Of a stretch of DNA of 64,000 bases, positions 45,259 through 54,148 are shown one piece after another. Under the pieces are notes generated by a model. It saw only the letters and a list, made by a program, of their open reading frames with translations, did no database searches and had not been told where the DNA came from. This DNA is from Planctomycetota bacterium (GTDB lineage Bacteria; Planctomycetota; UBA1135; GCA-002686595). The stretch lies in contig JADJNY010000002.1 in the NCBI GenBank assembly GCA_016714045.1, forward strand, positions 744,001 to 808,000, written 5' to 3'. The translations under genes and the position numbers were made by a program. The stretch's first letter is position 1. The number at the start of each line of letters is the position of its first letter.

Positions 45259-47337
45259 ATGCGCTCTATCCTCCCGCGCCTTGAGCGCCTGCCCGAACCC
45301 GCCGCTTCCGCGCGCCCGGAACGACCGCGACCGCGACCGCGACCTCGCGGCGCGGCGGGCGCGCGACTTCCACGGACCGACGACGTGAAGGCGTCCGTCG
45401 CACCGCCTCGCGGCCGCTTGGAGCTCGCGCTGCACCTCGTGGCGCTCGTCGTCGCGACGTGCATCGCCTTCTGGCCGGCGCTCGGCGCCGAGTTCGTGAA
45501 CTGGGACGATCGCGAGCTCCTCGTCGAGAACACGGCCTTCCGTGGCTTCACGGCTGAGCACCTGCGCTGGATGTTCACGACGACCCACATGGGGCCGTAC
45601 CAGCCGCTCGCGTGGCTCTCGTTCGCGCTCGACCACGCCGTCGGCGGGCTCGACGCGCGCGTCTTCCATCGGACGAACCTCGTGCTGCACGCGGCGGGCG
45701 CGATCGCGCTCTACTTCCTCGCGCGAAGGGTGCTCGACGACCTCCTCGGGCGCCGAGCGGAGGGCGCGCCGGAGCGCGCAGAGGCTTCGGTGCGCGCGTT
45801 CGCGGCCTTCGTCGCGGCGCTACTGTTCGCCGTGCACCCGCTGCGCGTCGAGTCCGTCGCCCGGGCGCCTGAGCGGCGCGACGTGCTCAGCGCGCCCTTC
45901 TTCTTCCTGTCGCTCCTCGCGTGGTGGCGCTACGCGCTGGCTCCGGTTGGAGGAGGGCGGCGCGCGTACGCGCTGGCGCTCGCGGCGCTCGTGCTGTCGC
46001 TCTCCGCGAAGGCCTCGGCGATCGTGATGCCCGCGCTGCTCGTGCTGCTCGACCTCGGACCGCTCCGCGACGCGGCGCGCGCGCGCGGGATGCGCCGGAT
46101 CGTGCTGGAGAAGCTGCCGGTGTTCGCGATCGTGGTCCCGTTCGCCTGGATCGCCGCCGTGGGACAGGCGCGCGACTCGACGATGATCGGGGCCGAGATC
46201 CACGGGCTCGCGACCCGCGTGGTCCAGGCCTTCTACTCGGCGTGGTTCTACGCATCGCGTTCGCTGTGGCCCGCCGACTTGCAGCCGATGCACCGCATGC
46301 CCGCGGTCGAGCGCCTCCTCGAGCCGAGCTACCTGATCCCGACCGGCGTCGCGCTCGCGCTCACGGTGTTCGCGGTCGCGCGTTGGAGGCGGCTCGGCGC
46401 TCCCGCGTGGGCGTGGTGCGCGTACCTCGTGATCCTGTCGCCCGTGAGCGGCCTCGCGCAGAGCGGCGCGCAGCTCGTCGCCGATCGCTACAGCTACCTC
46501 GCGTGCGTGCCGCTCGCGCTCCTCGCGGCCTGGGGCATCGTCGCCGGCCTGCGGCGCGCGCCGAGCGCCGCGTGGGCCGTCGTCCTCGTCGTCGCGGGCG
46601 CCCTTGCGTGGCGGGCGAACGCGCTGACGCGGACGTGGCACGACTCGTGGTCGCTCTGGAGGCACGCGCTCTCCGTCGACGCCGACAACGACACGGCGCT
46701 GATCAACCTGGCCGTGCTCGAGCTCGAGACCGCCCAGACGCTCGCCGATCGCGGACGCGCACGGGCGATGCTCCTCGACGCGCGCACGCACGCTGCGCGC
46801 TCGGCGGAGCTCCACCCCGACCCGCGCCGCTTCTTCAACCTCGCCGCCACGCACGTCAAGCTCGCCGACTACGACCCCGAGCACGGCGAGGATCACGTGA
46901 AGCGCGCCGTCGAGACCGCCGATCACGCGCGCGCGCTCGCGCAGCGCCTCGGCGTGCGAATCGAGCCCAAGTGGGGCGTGATCCACGCGATGGCGCTCTA
47001 TTACGGAGCACGGTGGGAGGACGCGCTCGCGATCGCGACCGAGACGCTACGCGCGCGGCCGAACGACGCCGACCTGCGCCGGCTCTCGGCGGACGTGCTG
47101 GGTCGGCTCGGGCGCGCGAAGGAGGCGCTGACGCTGCTCGAGGAGACGGCGAAGCTCGTCCCCGACGAACCCCTCGTCTGGCTCGATCTCTCGCGTGCGC
47201 ACGAACGCGCGGGCGACCCGGCGCGCGCGACAGAGGCGGCGCGGAAGGGCCTCGAACGCGCGACGCGCGCGTACGGAGCGCGCGCGAAGGAGCTCACGTG
47301 GTACGTCGAGCTCGCGCAACGCGCCGGCGCGCGCTGA
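45259..47337 (+). CDS. TMTC-like membrane protein with C-terminal TPR repeats (putative GT-C glycosyltransferase)
   Basis: A 692-residue protein. A Pro/Arg-rich leader precedes about ten membrane helices (residues 55-460). 'FVNWDDRELLVENTAFRGFT' after TM1, 'YQPLAWLSFALDHAVGGLD', 'VHPLRVESVARAPERRDVLS' and 'GAQLVADRYSYLACVP' are the conserved motifs of bacterial TMTC/DUF1736-type proteins. Animal relatives are protein O-mannosyltransferases, with the acidic 'DD' of TM1-loop catalytic. Residues 490-690 hold TPR units ('RWEDALAIATETLRARPNDADLRRLSADVLGRLGR'). Probably adds a sugar from a lipid carrier outside the inner membrane. GTG 45385 is a shorter alternative start. Confidence 0.78.
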   Translation: MRSILPRLERLPEPAASARPERPRPRPRPRGAAGARLPRTDDVKASVAPPRGRLELALHLVALVVATCIAFWPALGAEFVNWDDRELLVENTAFRGFTAEHLRWMFTTTHMGPYQPLAWLSFALDHAVGGLDARVFHRTNLVLHAAGAIALYFLARRVLDDLLGRRAEGAPERAEASVRAFAAFVAALLFAVHPLRVESVARAPERRDVLSAPFFFLSLLAWWRYALAPVGGGRRAYALALAALVLSLSAKASAIVMPALLVLLDLGPLRDAARARGMRRIVLEKLPVFAIVVPFAWIAAVGQARDSTMIGAEIHGLATRVVQAFYSAWFYASRSLWPADLQPMHRMPAVERLLEPSYLIPTGVALALTVFAVARWRRLGAPAWAWCAYLVILSPVSGLAQSGAQLVADRYSYLACVPLALLAAWGIVAGLRRAPSAAWAVVLVVAGALAWRANALTRTWHDSWSLWRHALSVDADNDTALINLAVLELETAQTLADRGRARAMLLDARTHAARSAELHPDPRRFFNLAATHVKLADYDPEHGEDHVKRAVETADHARALAQRLGVRIEPKWGVIHAMALYYGARWEDALAIATETLRARPNDADLRRLSADVLGRLGRAKEALTLLEETAKLVPDEPLVWLDLSRAHERAGDPARATEAARKGLERATRAYGARAKELTWYVELAQRAGAR

Positions 47338-47379
47338 TGCGTGCCCGTCGTGGCGCCGGAAGGCGCGGACGCGCGCTCC

Positions 47380-48363
47380 TCACCGCGCCGCCGCGCGCGC
47401 GCGCGCGGACTCGACGCACTCGCGCACGCCTTGCTCCAGTCCGATCGTCGGCGCGAACCCGAGGCGCCCGAGCTTCGCGACGTTCGGCACTCGGCGCGCG
47501 ACCGATCCGGGCGGAGCGGGACGCGGCTCGATGCGCGCGCGGTGGCCGCTCGCGAGCAGGACGAGCTCGGCGAGGTCCGCGATGCGCGTCTCCTCACCGC
47601 AGCCGATGTGGTAGACGCCCCCCGCGCCCTGCATCCCGGCGCGCATGCAGAGGCGCACCGCGCGCGCGGCGTCCTCGACGTGCAGGAAGGAGCGCGTCTG
47701 CTCGGGGCCGAGCACGACGAGCGGGTCCACCCCTTCGACGCAGCGCGCGACGAGCTCCGGGATGACGTGCGTCGCGGGCATGCGCGGGCCGTAGACGTTG
47801 TGGAAGCGCCCGACGACGGGCGCGAAGCCCGCTTCGCGCGCCATCGCGAAGGTGGCGGATTCGCCGGCGATCTTGCTCGCGGCGTAGGACCAGCGCGGCA
47901 GTTCGATGTCGCCGATGGAGAGTGCGACGTCCTCGGGCGTCGGGATCGGCACGGTGCCCGCGTCGACGCCGCTCGCGTAGTTCTCGCTCGAGCTCGCGAA
48001 GAACACGGCGCGGGCGCGGACCTCGCGCGCGTGCTCCAGCGCGAACAGCGTGCTGCGCAGGTTGACGCGCAGCGTGTCCCACGGCTGCTCATTCACGTAC
48101 TTCACGCCGACGATCGCGGCGAGGTGGTACATGCAATCGAACGGGCCGGTCGCCGCCGGCGCGTGCGGCCGCGCGGCCGAAAGATCGCACCGCACGACGA
48201 CGAGCTCGCCGTTCGAGCGCTCCGCGAGCCGGTCGAGGTCGTCCATCCCGCCCTTGAAGCCGCTGTCGAGCGCGACGACCGATCGCCCGTCGGCGAGTAG
48301 CTGGCGCACGATCTCGAAGCCGATCAGGCCGGAAGCTCCGGTGACGAGGTCGCGCGGCTTCAT
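47380..48363 (-). CDS. NAD-dependent sugar epimerase/dehydratase
   Basis: A 327-residue extended SDR enzyme. 'RDLVTGASGLIGFEIV' is the dinucleotide loop, 'VALDSGFKGG' ends beta2 with Asp (NAD), 'ASSSENYAS' and 'YAASKIAGE' provide the Ser and YxxxK catalytic residues, and 'NVYGPRMPATHVIPELVARC' and 'RSFLHVEDAARAVRLCM' are the typical late motifs of GDP/UDP-sugar 4,6-dehydratases and 4-epimerases. It is encoded 37 bases beyond the end of the nucleotide-sugar dehydrogenase, completing a three-gene operon with the GT2. The ATG at 48363 places the Rossmann strand at residue 4. Confidence 0.87.
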   Translation of the reverse strand: MKPRDLVTGASGLIGFEIVRQLLADGRSVVALDSGFKGGMDDLDRLAERSNGELVVVRCDLSAARPHAPAATGPFDCMYHLAAIVGVKYVNEQPWDTLRVNLRSTLFALEHAREVRARAVFFASSSENYASGVDAGTVPIPTPEDVALSIGDIELPRWSYAASKIAGESATFAMAREAGFAPVVGRFHNVYGPRMPATHVIPELVARCVEGVDPLVVLGPEQTRSFLHVEDAARAVRLCMRAGMQGAGGVYHIGCGEETRIADLAELVLLASGHRARIEPRPAPPGSVARRVPNVAKLGRLGFAPTIGLEQGVRECVESARARAAAR

Positions 48364-48400
48364 GCGCGAGGGCGCGCCCATTCGAGCGCGTGGGGGGCGT

Positions 48401-49909
48401 TCATCGCGGACCTCCGACGTGTTTGGGGCGCTTCTCTTCCGTTCGGTCGCCGAGATCACCGCGTCCGAACACCTCGATGCGCACGCCCGCGGACGCGAGC
48501 GGTCCGGCGAGCACGGGCGCGACCACGTTCCACGGGTCGATCACGAGCGCGCCCGTCGGCACGAGCTCGAGGAGCACCTCGGGCAGCTCGCGCGCGTAGA
48601 GCGGATCGGGCAGGCACAGGACGACGACGCTCGCGCCGCGCAGCGCAGTGCGCGGATCCGGCGCGAAGGCGAGCTCGGGCATCTCGTCGCAGCTCGACAC
48701 GAGCGGGTCCCACGCGACGACGGACGCGCCCTCCTTCAGGAACGCGCGGGCGAGCGTCTCGGTGGGGGAGCTGCGCGTGTCCGCGACGCCGGGCCGGTAC
48801 GTGACGCCGAGGAGCGCCGCCTTGCGGCCCGCGAGCGCGCCGCCGAAGTGCGCGCGCGCGAGCTCGATCGCACGCAGCGGCATGCGCTCGTTCGTCAGGA
48901 TGGCGCGGCGCGAGAACGGCAGCTCTGCGCGCACGCCGAGCACCTTCTCCGCGCCGTAGGCCGCGAGCAGCGCGTCCTTCGTCAGGCAATAGCCGCCGAC
49001 GCCCAGGCCCGGGAGCATCAGGTTGTCGTGCGTGCCCTTGCGGACGCGGATCGAGTGGATGACGTCGAACAGGTCGACGCCGGCGCCCTCGGCGAGGCGC
49101 GCCCATTCCTCGACGAACGCGATGTTCACCGCGCGGTAGGAGTTCTCGAGCAGCTTCGCCATCTCCGCCGCGCGCGTCGATTTGTGCCGCCACAGGGGGT
49201 AGCGCTCGACGTCGACGAAGCTCGAAAGGAAGTCGCGCGCGAGGTCGGCGCTGCGCTCGTCGATGCCCGCGTACGCCCGCGGGAAGCGGTTCACCGAATC
49301 GAGGTAGCCCGGTCCGGGCATCACGCGCTCGTAGCAGTACGCGTAGCGTGGCGGATCGCGCTCGACGTCGAGGCCCTGGTCGCGGCAGCCCGCGACGAGC
49401 GCGGGGTACAGCTTCGTGTCGGAGAGCCCGACGGGCAGCGTGCTCTCGACGCAGACGAGCGCGCCGGGCCGCAGGTGCCGACCGATCGTGCGCATCGCGC
49501 GTTCGTAGCCCTCGATCGGCATCGAGAGCTCCTCCGTCTGGCCGGGCGCGCGCACGAGGTCGAGGTTGATGCAGCAGACGACGACGTCGCACTCGGCGAG
49601 CGCGTGCGGATCCGTGCTCGCGACGAGGTTCCGAGGCTCGTGGCACGCCGTCGCGAACACGCCCGCGAGCGCCGGATCGTCGGCCCAGATCGGCGGGCGG
49701 CCGTGCTCGACGCTGTCGACCTTCGCGATGCCCGAAGGCGAGTCCTGTTCGACGCCGACGACGAAGAACGAGCGCTTCCCGCCCTGCGTCATGCGCGCGA
49801 GGTTCGCCGCCGTCGCCGTGCCGACGAAGCCGAGGCCGAGGACGCCCACCGTTCGTTCGCCGCGCTGGCGCGCATCCTGCGCCCGGCGCGCGATCTCCAC
49901 GTGTTTCAT
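48401..49909 (-). CDS. Nucleotide-sugar 6-dehydrogenase (UDP-glucose/UDP-ManNAc dehydrogenase family)
   Basis: A 502-residue enzyme. 'VGVLGLGFVGTATAANLA' binds NAD, 'VESTLPVGLSDTKLYPAL' and 'AEMAKLLENSYRAVNIAFVEEWARLAEG' form the central dimer domain with the catalytic Lys/Asn, and 'LPGLGVGGYCLTKDALL' has the active-site Cys. 'AALLGVTYRPGVADTRSSPTETLA' and 'VVLCLPDPLYA' form the UDP-binding domain. It makes a nucleotide-linked uronic acid in the cytoplasm. Slightly longer than typical (about 430-450). The ATG at 49909 overlaps the GT2 stop (ATGA). The substrate is not certain, but a UDP-HexNAc is plausible. Confidence 0.88.
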   Translation of the reverse strand: MKHVEIARRAQDARQRGERTVGVLGLGFVGTATAANLARMTQGGKRSFFVVGVEQDSPSGIAKVDSVEHGRPPIWADDPALAGVFATACHEPRNLVASTDPHALAECDVVVCCINLDLVRAPGQTEELSMPIEGYERAMRTIGRHLRPGALVCVESTLPVGLSDTKLYPALVAGCRDQGLDVERDPPRYAYCYERVMPGPGYLDSVNRFPRAYAGIDERSADLARDFLSSFVDVERYPLWRHKSTRAAEMAKLLENSYRAVNIAFVEEWARLAEGAGVDLFDVIHSIRVRKGTHDNLMLPGLGVGGYCLTKDALLAAYGAEKVLGVRAELPFSRRAILTNERMPLRAIELARAHFGGALAGRKAALLGVTYRPGVADTRSSPTETLARAFLKEGASVVAWDPLVSSCDEMPELAFAPDPRTALRGASVVVLCLPDPLYARELPEVLLELVPTGALVIDPWNVVAPVLAGPLASAGVRIEVFGRGDLGDRTEEKRPKHVGGPR

Positions 49910-50595
49910 GCCTTCACGATCCCCGTCTTCAGCGCGAGGCCGAGCTTGACCTTGTACCACGCGACGCGCACGCCATCCCAGGCCGTGGCGCCCTTCACCG
50001 CGAAGGGCACGTGGATCGGGACCTCGACGATGCGGAGCTTCGAGTGGAGCGCGCGCATCATGATCTCGCTCTCGATCTCGTAGCCGCGCGCCGTGAGCGG
50101 CATGCGGAAGATCGTGTCCGCCGTGAACGCGCGAAAGCCTGTCTCGGTGTCCGTCAGCCACCTGCCCGTCAGCAGGAACGACAGGATGCGCAGCACGTGG
50201 TTGCCGAAGCGGTTGATCGGCCGCGTGCGCAGCGTGCCGAGCATGCGCGAGCCGGAGACGAGCTCCGCGCGCCCGTCGAGAATCGGCTGCACGAGCACCT
50301 GGATCTCCTCGGGCAGGTGCTGCCCGTCGGAGTCCATCATCACGACGACGCCAGCGCCGAGCGCCTTCGCGCGCTCGATGCCCTTGATCAGCGCGAAGCC
50401 CTTGCCGCGCACGTTCTCGGCCTCGGGCACGTCCGCGCCGGCCGCGCGCGCCGCGGCACCCGTGCCATCGCGCGAGCCGTCCGCCGTGACGACGACGTGG
50501 TCGACGAAGGGGCGCGTGCGCGCGACGATCTCCGCGATCGAACGCTCGAGGTTGTACGCGGGCAGGACCGCGACGACGGTGGGGCGGGTCGGCAT
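49906..50595 (-). CDS. GT2 glycosyltransferase (polyprenyl-phosphate type)
   Basis: A 229-residue GT-A enzyme. 'VVAVLPAYNLERSIAEIV', 'HVVVTADGSRDGTGAAARAAGADV', 'GKGFALIKGIERAKALG', 'VVMMDSDGQHLPEEIQVLVQPI' (the DSDGQH metal site), and 'GSRMLGTLRTRPINRFGN' with 'LTDTETGFRAFTAD' are the full set for polyprenyl-phosphate mannosyl/glucosyltransferases without a membrane tail. 'GYEIESEIMMRALHSKLRIVEVPI' is the acceptor helix. It transfers a sugar to undecaprenyl phosphate or to a growing glycan at the inner membrane. First gene of a three-gene operon, with an ATGA overlap to the dehydrogenase. Confidence 0.88.
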   Translation of the reverse strand: MPTRPTVVAVLPAYNLERSIAEIVARTRPFVDHVVVTADGSRDGTGAAARAAGADVPEAENVRGKGFALIKGIERAKALGAGVVVMMDSDGQHLPEEIQVLVQPILDGRAELVSGSRMLGTLRTRPINRFGNHVLRILSFLLTGRWLTDTETGFRAFTADTIFRMPLTARGYEIESEIMMRALHSKLRIVEVPIHVPFAVKGATAWDGVRVAWYKVKLGLALKTGIVKA

Positions 50596-50986
50596 CGAGT
50601 GGGGGAGCTCGCGCCGGTGCGCACGAGGCGGACCCGGGCCGAGTCCCTCCAAGATCTACCGTTTCCGGCCCGCCGCCCGTGCGCAGCTCGGCGTAGTCGG
50701 GGCGCTCGCACGGCGCAGGGGCGGTTTGGGACGGTGGGCTGGGGGCTCCGTCCTACGGTCTCCGTTCCCGTTCGGGCCTCCGGGCAGCGGCCCGGTGGCG
50801 CGCGGCGTCCGACAGCGGCCCAGCCTCGGCCGTGAAGGCGCGCCTGCCGCATCACGTCGGATCTGCGCGTTCGAACGCGCAGGTCCCCGTGCGCGACGTG
50901 CGAGGAAGCCGAGTGGCTCGGGAACCCGGGCTCCTCCCCGCCCGTCTGCTGGAACGACCTGCTCCTCTTCCCGCGGAGTTCATGCC
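50596..50986. promoter_or_regulatory. 391-base divergent region with a 20-bp perfect palindrome
   Basis: No gene is seen. The region separates the leftward glycan operon from the rightward repeat-protein gene, so two promoters are expected. CTGCGCGTTCGAACGCGCAG at 50863-50882 is an exact self-complementary sequence 104 bases before the repeat-protein start, which suits a dimeric regulator. The rest is ordinary G+C-rich DNA with stem-poor stretches. Confidence 0.5.
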
Positions 50987-53887
50987 ATGTCCCAGCCCGC
51001 TCGCATCGCCGCGTCTCGCGGCGTCCTGGCTTTCCTCGTCTCGATCGTGGCCGCGCTGGCTCTCGCGCAGGCATCGAAGGCGCAGTGCACGCCCGTCTGG
51101 GAGTCGTTCCCACCCGGGACGGTCGGTGGCTTCCTGCAGGAGGTCTCGGTCTTGTGTGTCGACGAGGCGGCGCCGGGAGGCCCTTTGCTCCATGCAGGGG
51201 GAGGATTCCGGTTGCCCGACGGCTCCTTCACCACGATCGCGAGTTGGGATGGTGCCGTGTGGCGTCCGCTCGGGACCGGCGTCGACACGCATGTCTCGAC
51301 CTTGTGCATGTTCGACGCCGACGGGCCAGGCCCGAACCCGGCGGAGCTCATCGCGGGCGGCAGCTTCACCGTGGCGGGAGGCGTCGCTGCGAACGGCGTG
51401 GCGAAGTGGAACGGGACGACGTGGTCGCCGCTCGGCGCAGGCACGAACGGAGCCGTCTTCGCCCTGACCGTATTCGACGAAGATGGACTGGGACCGAACG
51501 CGCCCGCGCTCTTCGTCGGCGGCAGCTTCACGACGGCGGGAGGCGCGAGCGCCAACCGGATGGCTCGATGGGATGGAGCGACGTGGTCGGCGCTCGGATC
51601 GGGGATGGACACCAGGGTCGCGGCCCTGACGGTCTTCGACGAAGACGGCGCGGGCCCGCTTCCGTCGGCCCTGTTCGCCGGCGGGTCGTTCACGACGGCC
51701 GGAGGCTCCGGCGCGAGCTCGCTCGCGCGATGGAGCGGTGGCGCGTGGTCGGCGGTCGGCGGCGGCGTGGACGCGGACGTGTTCGCGCTCACCGTGTTCG
51801 ACGATGACGATGCGGGACCGCACGCGCCTCGGCTCATCGCCGGCGGCCTGTTCGGCCATGCGGGAGGGAATCCGGCCGTCCGGATCGCAAGTTGGGACGG
51901 GAGCGCGTGGAGTCCGCTTGGGCTCGGTGTCGACGGCGGGCCTTTCCCCTCGGTCCTTGCGCTCGCCGTGTTCGACGAGGATGGCGCGGGGCCTGGGCTC
52001 TCGACCTTGTGCGCCGGCGGCGGATTGAGCTCCGCGGGCGGCGCGAGCGCGAACTTCGTCGCGCGCTGGGACGGATCGCAGTGGTCGACGCTGGCCTCGG
52101 GCCCGTGCCCCACGGAGCCGGGCAATCACGTCGCGTCGCTCGTGCCCTTCGACGACGACGGCACGGGCCCGCATCCCGCGCGGCTCCTCGTCGGGGGCAC
52201 GTACGAGTGGGACGGAGGACTCGCCCACGCCACGCTCGCCGCGTGGGATGGAGCCGACTGGTCCTACCTCGGTGCCGGGATGAACGGATCCGTGCACGCC
52301 CTCAGCGCCTACGACGACGACGGAGCGGGGCCGAACGCGCCCGCGCTCGTGGCCGGCGGCGACTTCTACTTCGCCGGCGGCGCGCTCGCGCGCGGCGTCG
52401 CGCGATGGAACGGCGACGCGTGGTCGGGCTTCGACTCCGGCATGATCGGCACGTCCGGTCCAGGCGTGCGGTCGCTGGCGGTCTTCGACGACGACGCCGG
52501 CGGGCCGGACCTCCCCGAGTTGATCGCGGCGGGATGGTTCGGATCGGCCGGAGGAGTCCTGGTCGGCTCGATCGCGGCGTGGAACGGCTCGGCGTGGTCC
52601 GCGCTCCCCGGAGCGCAGATCGATCCCTCGCCTTCGCCCGAGGTCACGGCGATGGTCGTCTTCGATGAGGACGGTTCCGGACCGACGCCCGCGGTCCTGT
52701 TCGCTTCGGGGCTCAGGATCGCGAGTCAGCCCGGTGCCTTCGGGCTCCTCCGATGGAACGGCCACGCGTGGTCCGCCGTCGGCGGGGGCCTCGCAGGCCG
52801 TGTGCACGCGCTCGCGAGCTTCGACGAAGATGCCGCGGGCCCGGGGGCTCCCGCCTTGTTCGCCGCGGGCGAGTTCCTTGTCGCGGGCGGCGTCCCCGTC
52901 TCGCACGTCGCGCGCTGGAACGGAACGAGCTGGTCCGATGTCGGAGGCGGCGTCGACGCGGCGGTCTTCGCGCTCGCCGTCTTCGACGACGACGATGCGG
53001 GGCCCAATCCGCCGGCGCTCCACGCCGGCGGTGCGTTCACGATCGCGGGCGGCGTCGGCGCGTCCCATGTCGCGAAATGGTCGGGCGCGGCGTGGTCGAG
53101 TGTCGGAATCGGAACGAGTGCGAACGTTCGCGCGCTGATCGCGTTCGACGCCGACGGCGCGGGTCCCGACCGCTCGACGCTGGTCGCGGGCGGTGACTTC
53201 ACCAGCGCCGGTGGTGTGAGCGCGAACCGCATCGCGCGATGGGACGGCGCGCTCTGGTCGAGCCTCGGGGCGGGGACGAATGGCGTCGTGCGGGCGCTCT
53301 GCATCTTCGACGACGACGGGTCCGGAGCTGCCCCGAACTCGGTCTTCGTCGGCGGCACGTTCAACTCTGCGGACAACCAGACGACCGCGAACCTCGCGCG
53401 TTGGGCGGGCTGTGCATCGACGCTCCAGCCCTTCTGTTTCGGGGATGGCAGCTCGGGCCCGTGTCCGTGCCCGAACGTCGGTGCCACGGGACGCGGTTGC
53501 CCGAACTCGAGCTTCGCGAGCGGAGCGCAGCTCCTCGTGGCGGGGAACGCGAGTCTGGGCCAGGACACCGTCGTCCTCTCGACGAGTTCGGTCACCGGTC
53601 CCGCGTGCATCTTCTTCCAGGGGACGAACGTGATCGCGCCGCTGCCGATCGACGACGGCCTCGGTTGCGTCGGCGGCGCCTTGATCCGACTCGGCACGAA
53701 GCCCGTCTCCGCGAAGGCGAGCTCGTACCCGCAAAGCGGCGACGCGCGAGTGAGCGTGCGCGGCCAGGTCCCGCCGCCCGGAGCGACGCGCTACTACCAG
53801 GTCTTCTATCGCAACGCCGCTCCGGGGTTCTGCGCGCCGGCGACGTCGAACCGGACGAACGGCGTGGCGATCTCCTGGTCGTACTGA
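50987..53887 (+). CDS. Secreted repeat protein (13 tandem units, Cys-rich C-terminal domain)
   Basis: A 966-residue protein with a signal peptide (residues about 8-33, ending 'KAQC'). From about residue 85 it has thirteen units of roughly 54 residues with the core 'W.G..WS.LG.G....V.AL.VFD.DG.GP..P.L..GG.FT.AGG..A..VA.W'. These look like blades or strands of a beta-propeller or solenoid, with an acidic loop (D-x-D-x-x-G-P) that may bind calcium. The C-terminal 150 residues ('FCFGDGSSGPCPCPN' onward) form a Cys-rich beta domain that recurs in exported planctomycete proteins, probably for surface attachment. The ATG at 50987 is the one in frame. A nearby ATG at 50982 is not. Confidence 0.8.
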   Translation: MSQPARIAASRGVLAFLVSIVAALALAQASKAQCTPVWESFPPGTVGGFLQEVSVLCVDEAAPGGPLLHAGGGFRLPDGSFTTIASWDGAVWRPLGTGVDTHVSTLCMFDADGPGPNPAELIAGGSFTVAGGVAANGVAKWNGTTWSPLGAGTNGAVFALTVFDEDGLGPNAPALFVGGSFTTAGGASANRMARWDGATWSALGSGMDTRVAALTVFDEDGAGPLPSALFAGGSFTTAGGSGASSLARWSGGAWSAVGGGVDADVFALTVFDDDDAGPHAPRLIAGGLFGHAGGNPAVRIASWDGSAWSPLGLGVDGGPFPSVLALAVFDEDGAGPGLSTLCAGGGLSSAGGASANFVARWDGSQWSTLASGPCPTEPGNHVASLVPFDDDGTGPHPARLLVGGTYEWDGGLAHATLAAWDGADWSYLGAGMNGSVHALSAYDDDGAGPNAPALVAGGDFYFAGGALARGVARWNGDAWSGFDSGMIGTSGPGVRSLAVFDDDAGGPDLPELIAAGWFGSAGGVLVGSIAAWNGSAWSALPGAQIDPSPSPEVTAMVVFDEDGSGPTPAVLFASGLRIASQPGAFGLLRWNGHAWSAVGGGLAGRVHALASFDEDAAGPGAPALFAAGEFLVAGGVPVSHVARWNGTSWSDVGGGVDAAVFALAVFDDDDAGPNPPALHAGGAFTIAGGVGASHVAKWSGAAWSSVGIGTSANVRALIAFDADGAGPDRSTLVAGGDFTSAGGVSANRIARWDGALWSSLGAGTNGVVRALCIFDDDGSGAAPNSVFVGGTFNSADNQTTANLARWAGCASTLQPFCFGDGSSGPCPCPNVGATGRGCPNSSFASGAQLLVAGNASLGQDTVVLSTSSVTGPACIFFQGTNVIAPLPIDDGLGCVGGALIRLGTKPVSAKASSYPQSGDARVSVRGQVPPPGATRYYQVFYRNAAPGFCAPATSNRTNGVAISWSY

Positions 53888-54148
53888 CGTCGGCTCCGCT
53901 CGCGAGGCGCGCGGCGCCCCGAGACCGACGCGGATTCTGGGGGGAGGGGTGAAGTGTGCGCGCGAGCGCTCTCGGGCCCGATTCCGGCACCGGGCGGCGG
54001 TGCGACGGGCCTTCCGCGCTCGTTTCGACCTTCCTTGCCCCGCTCCGATCCGTGCGCGCGGAGGAGCGGGCGTTCGTGCTCTCCCGCCGCCGGCCGGTCG
54101 CCGTCGGCGCGCCCTTCGAGGACCCCCCCAACGCTCCCCGGAGGCCCC

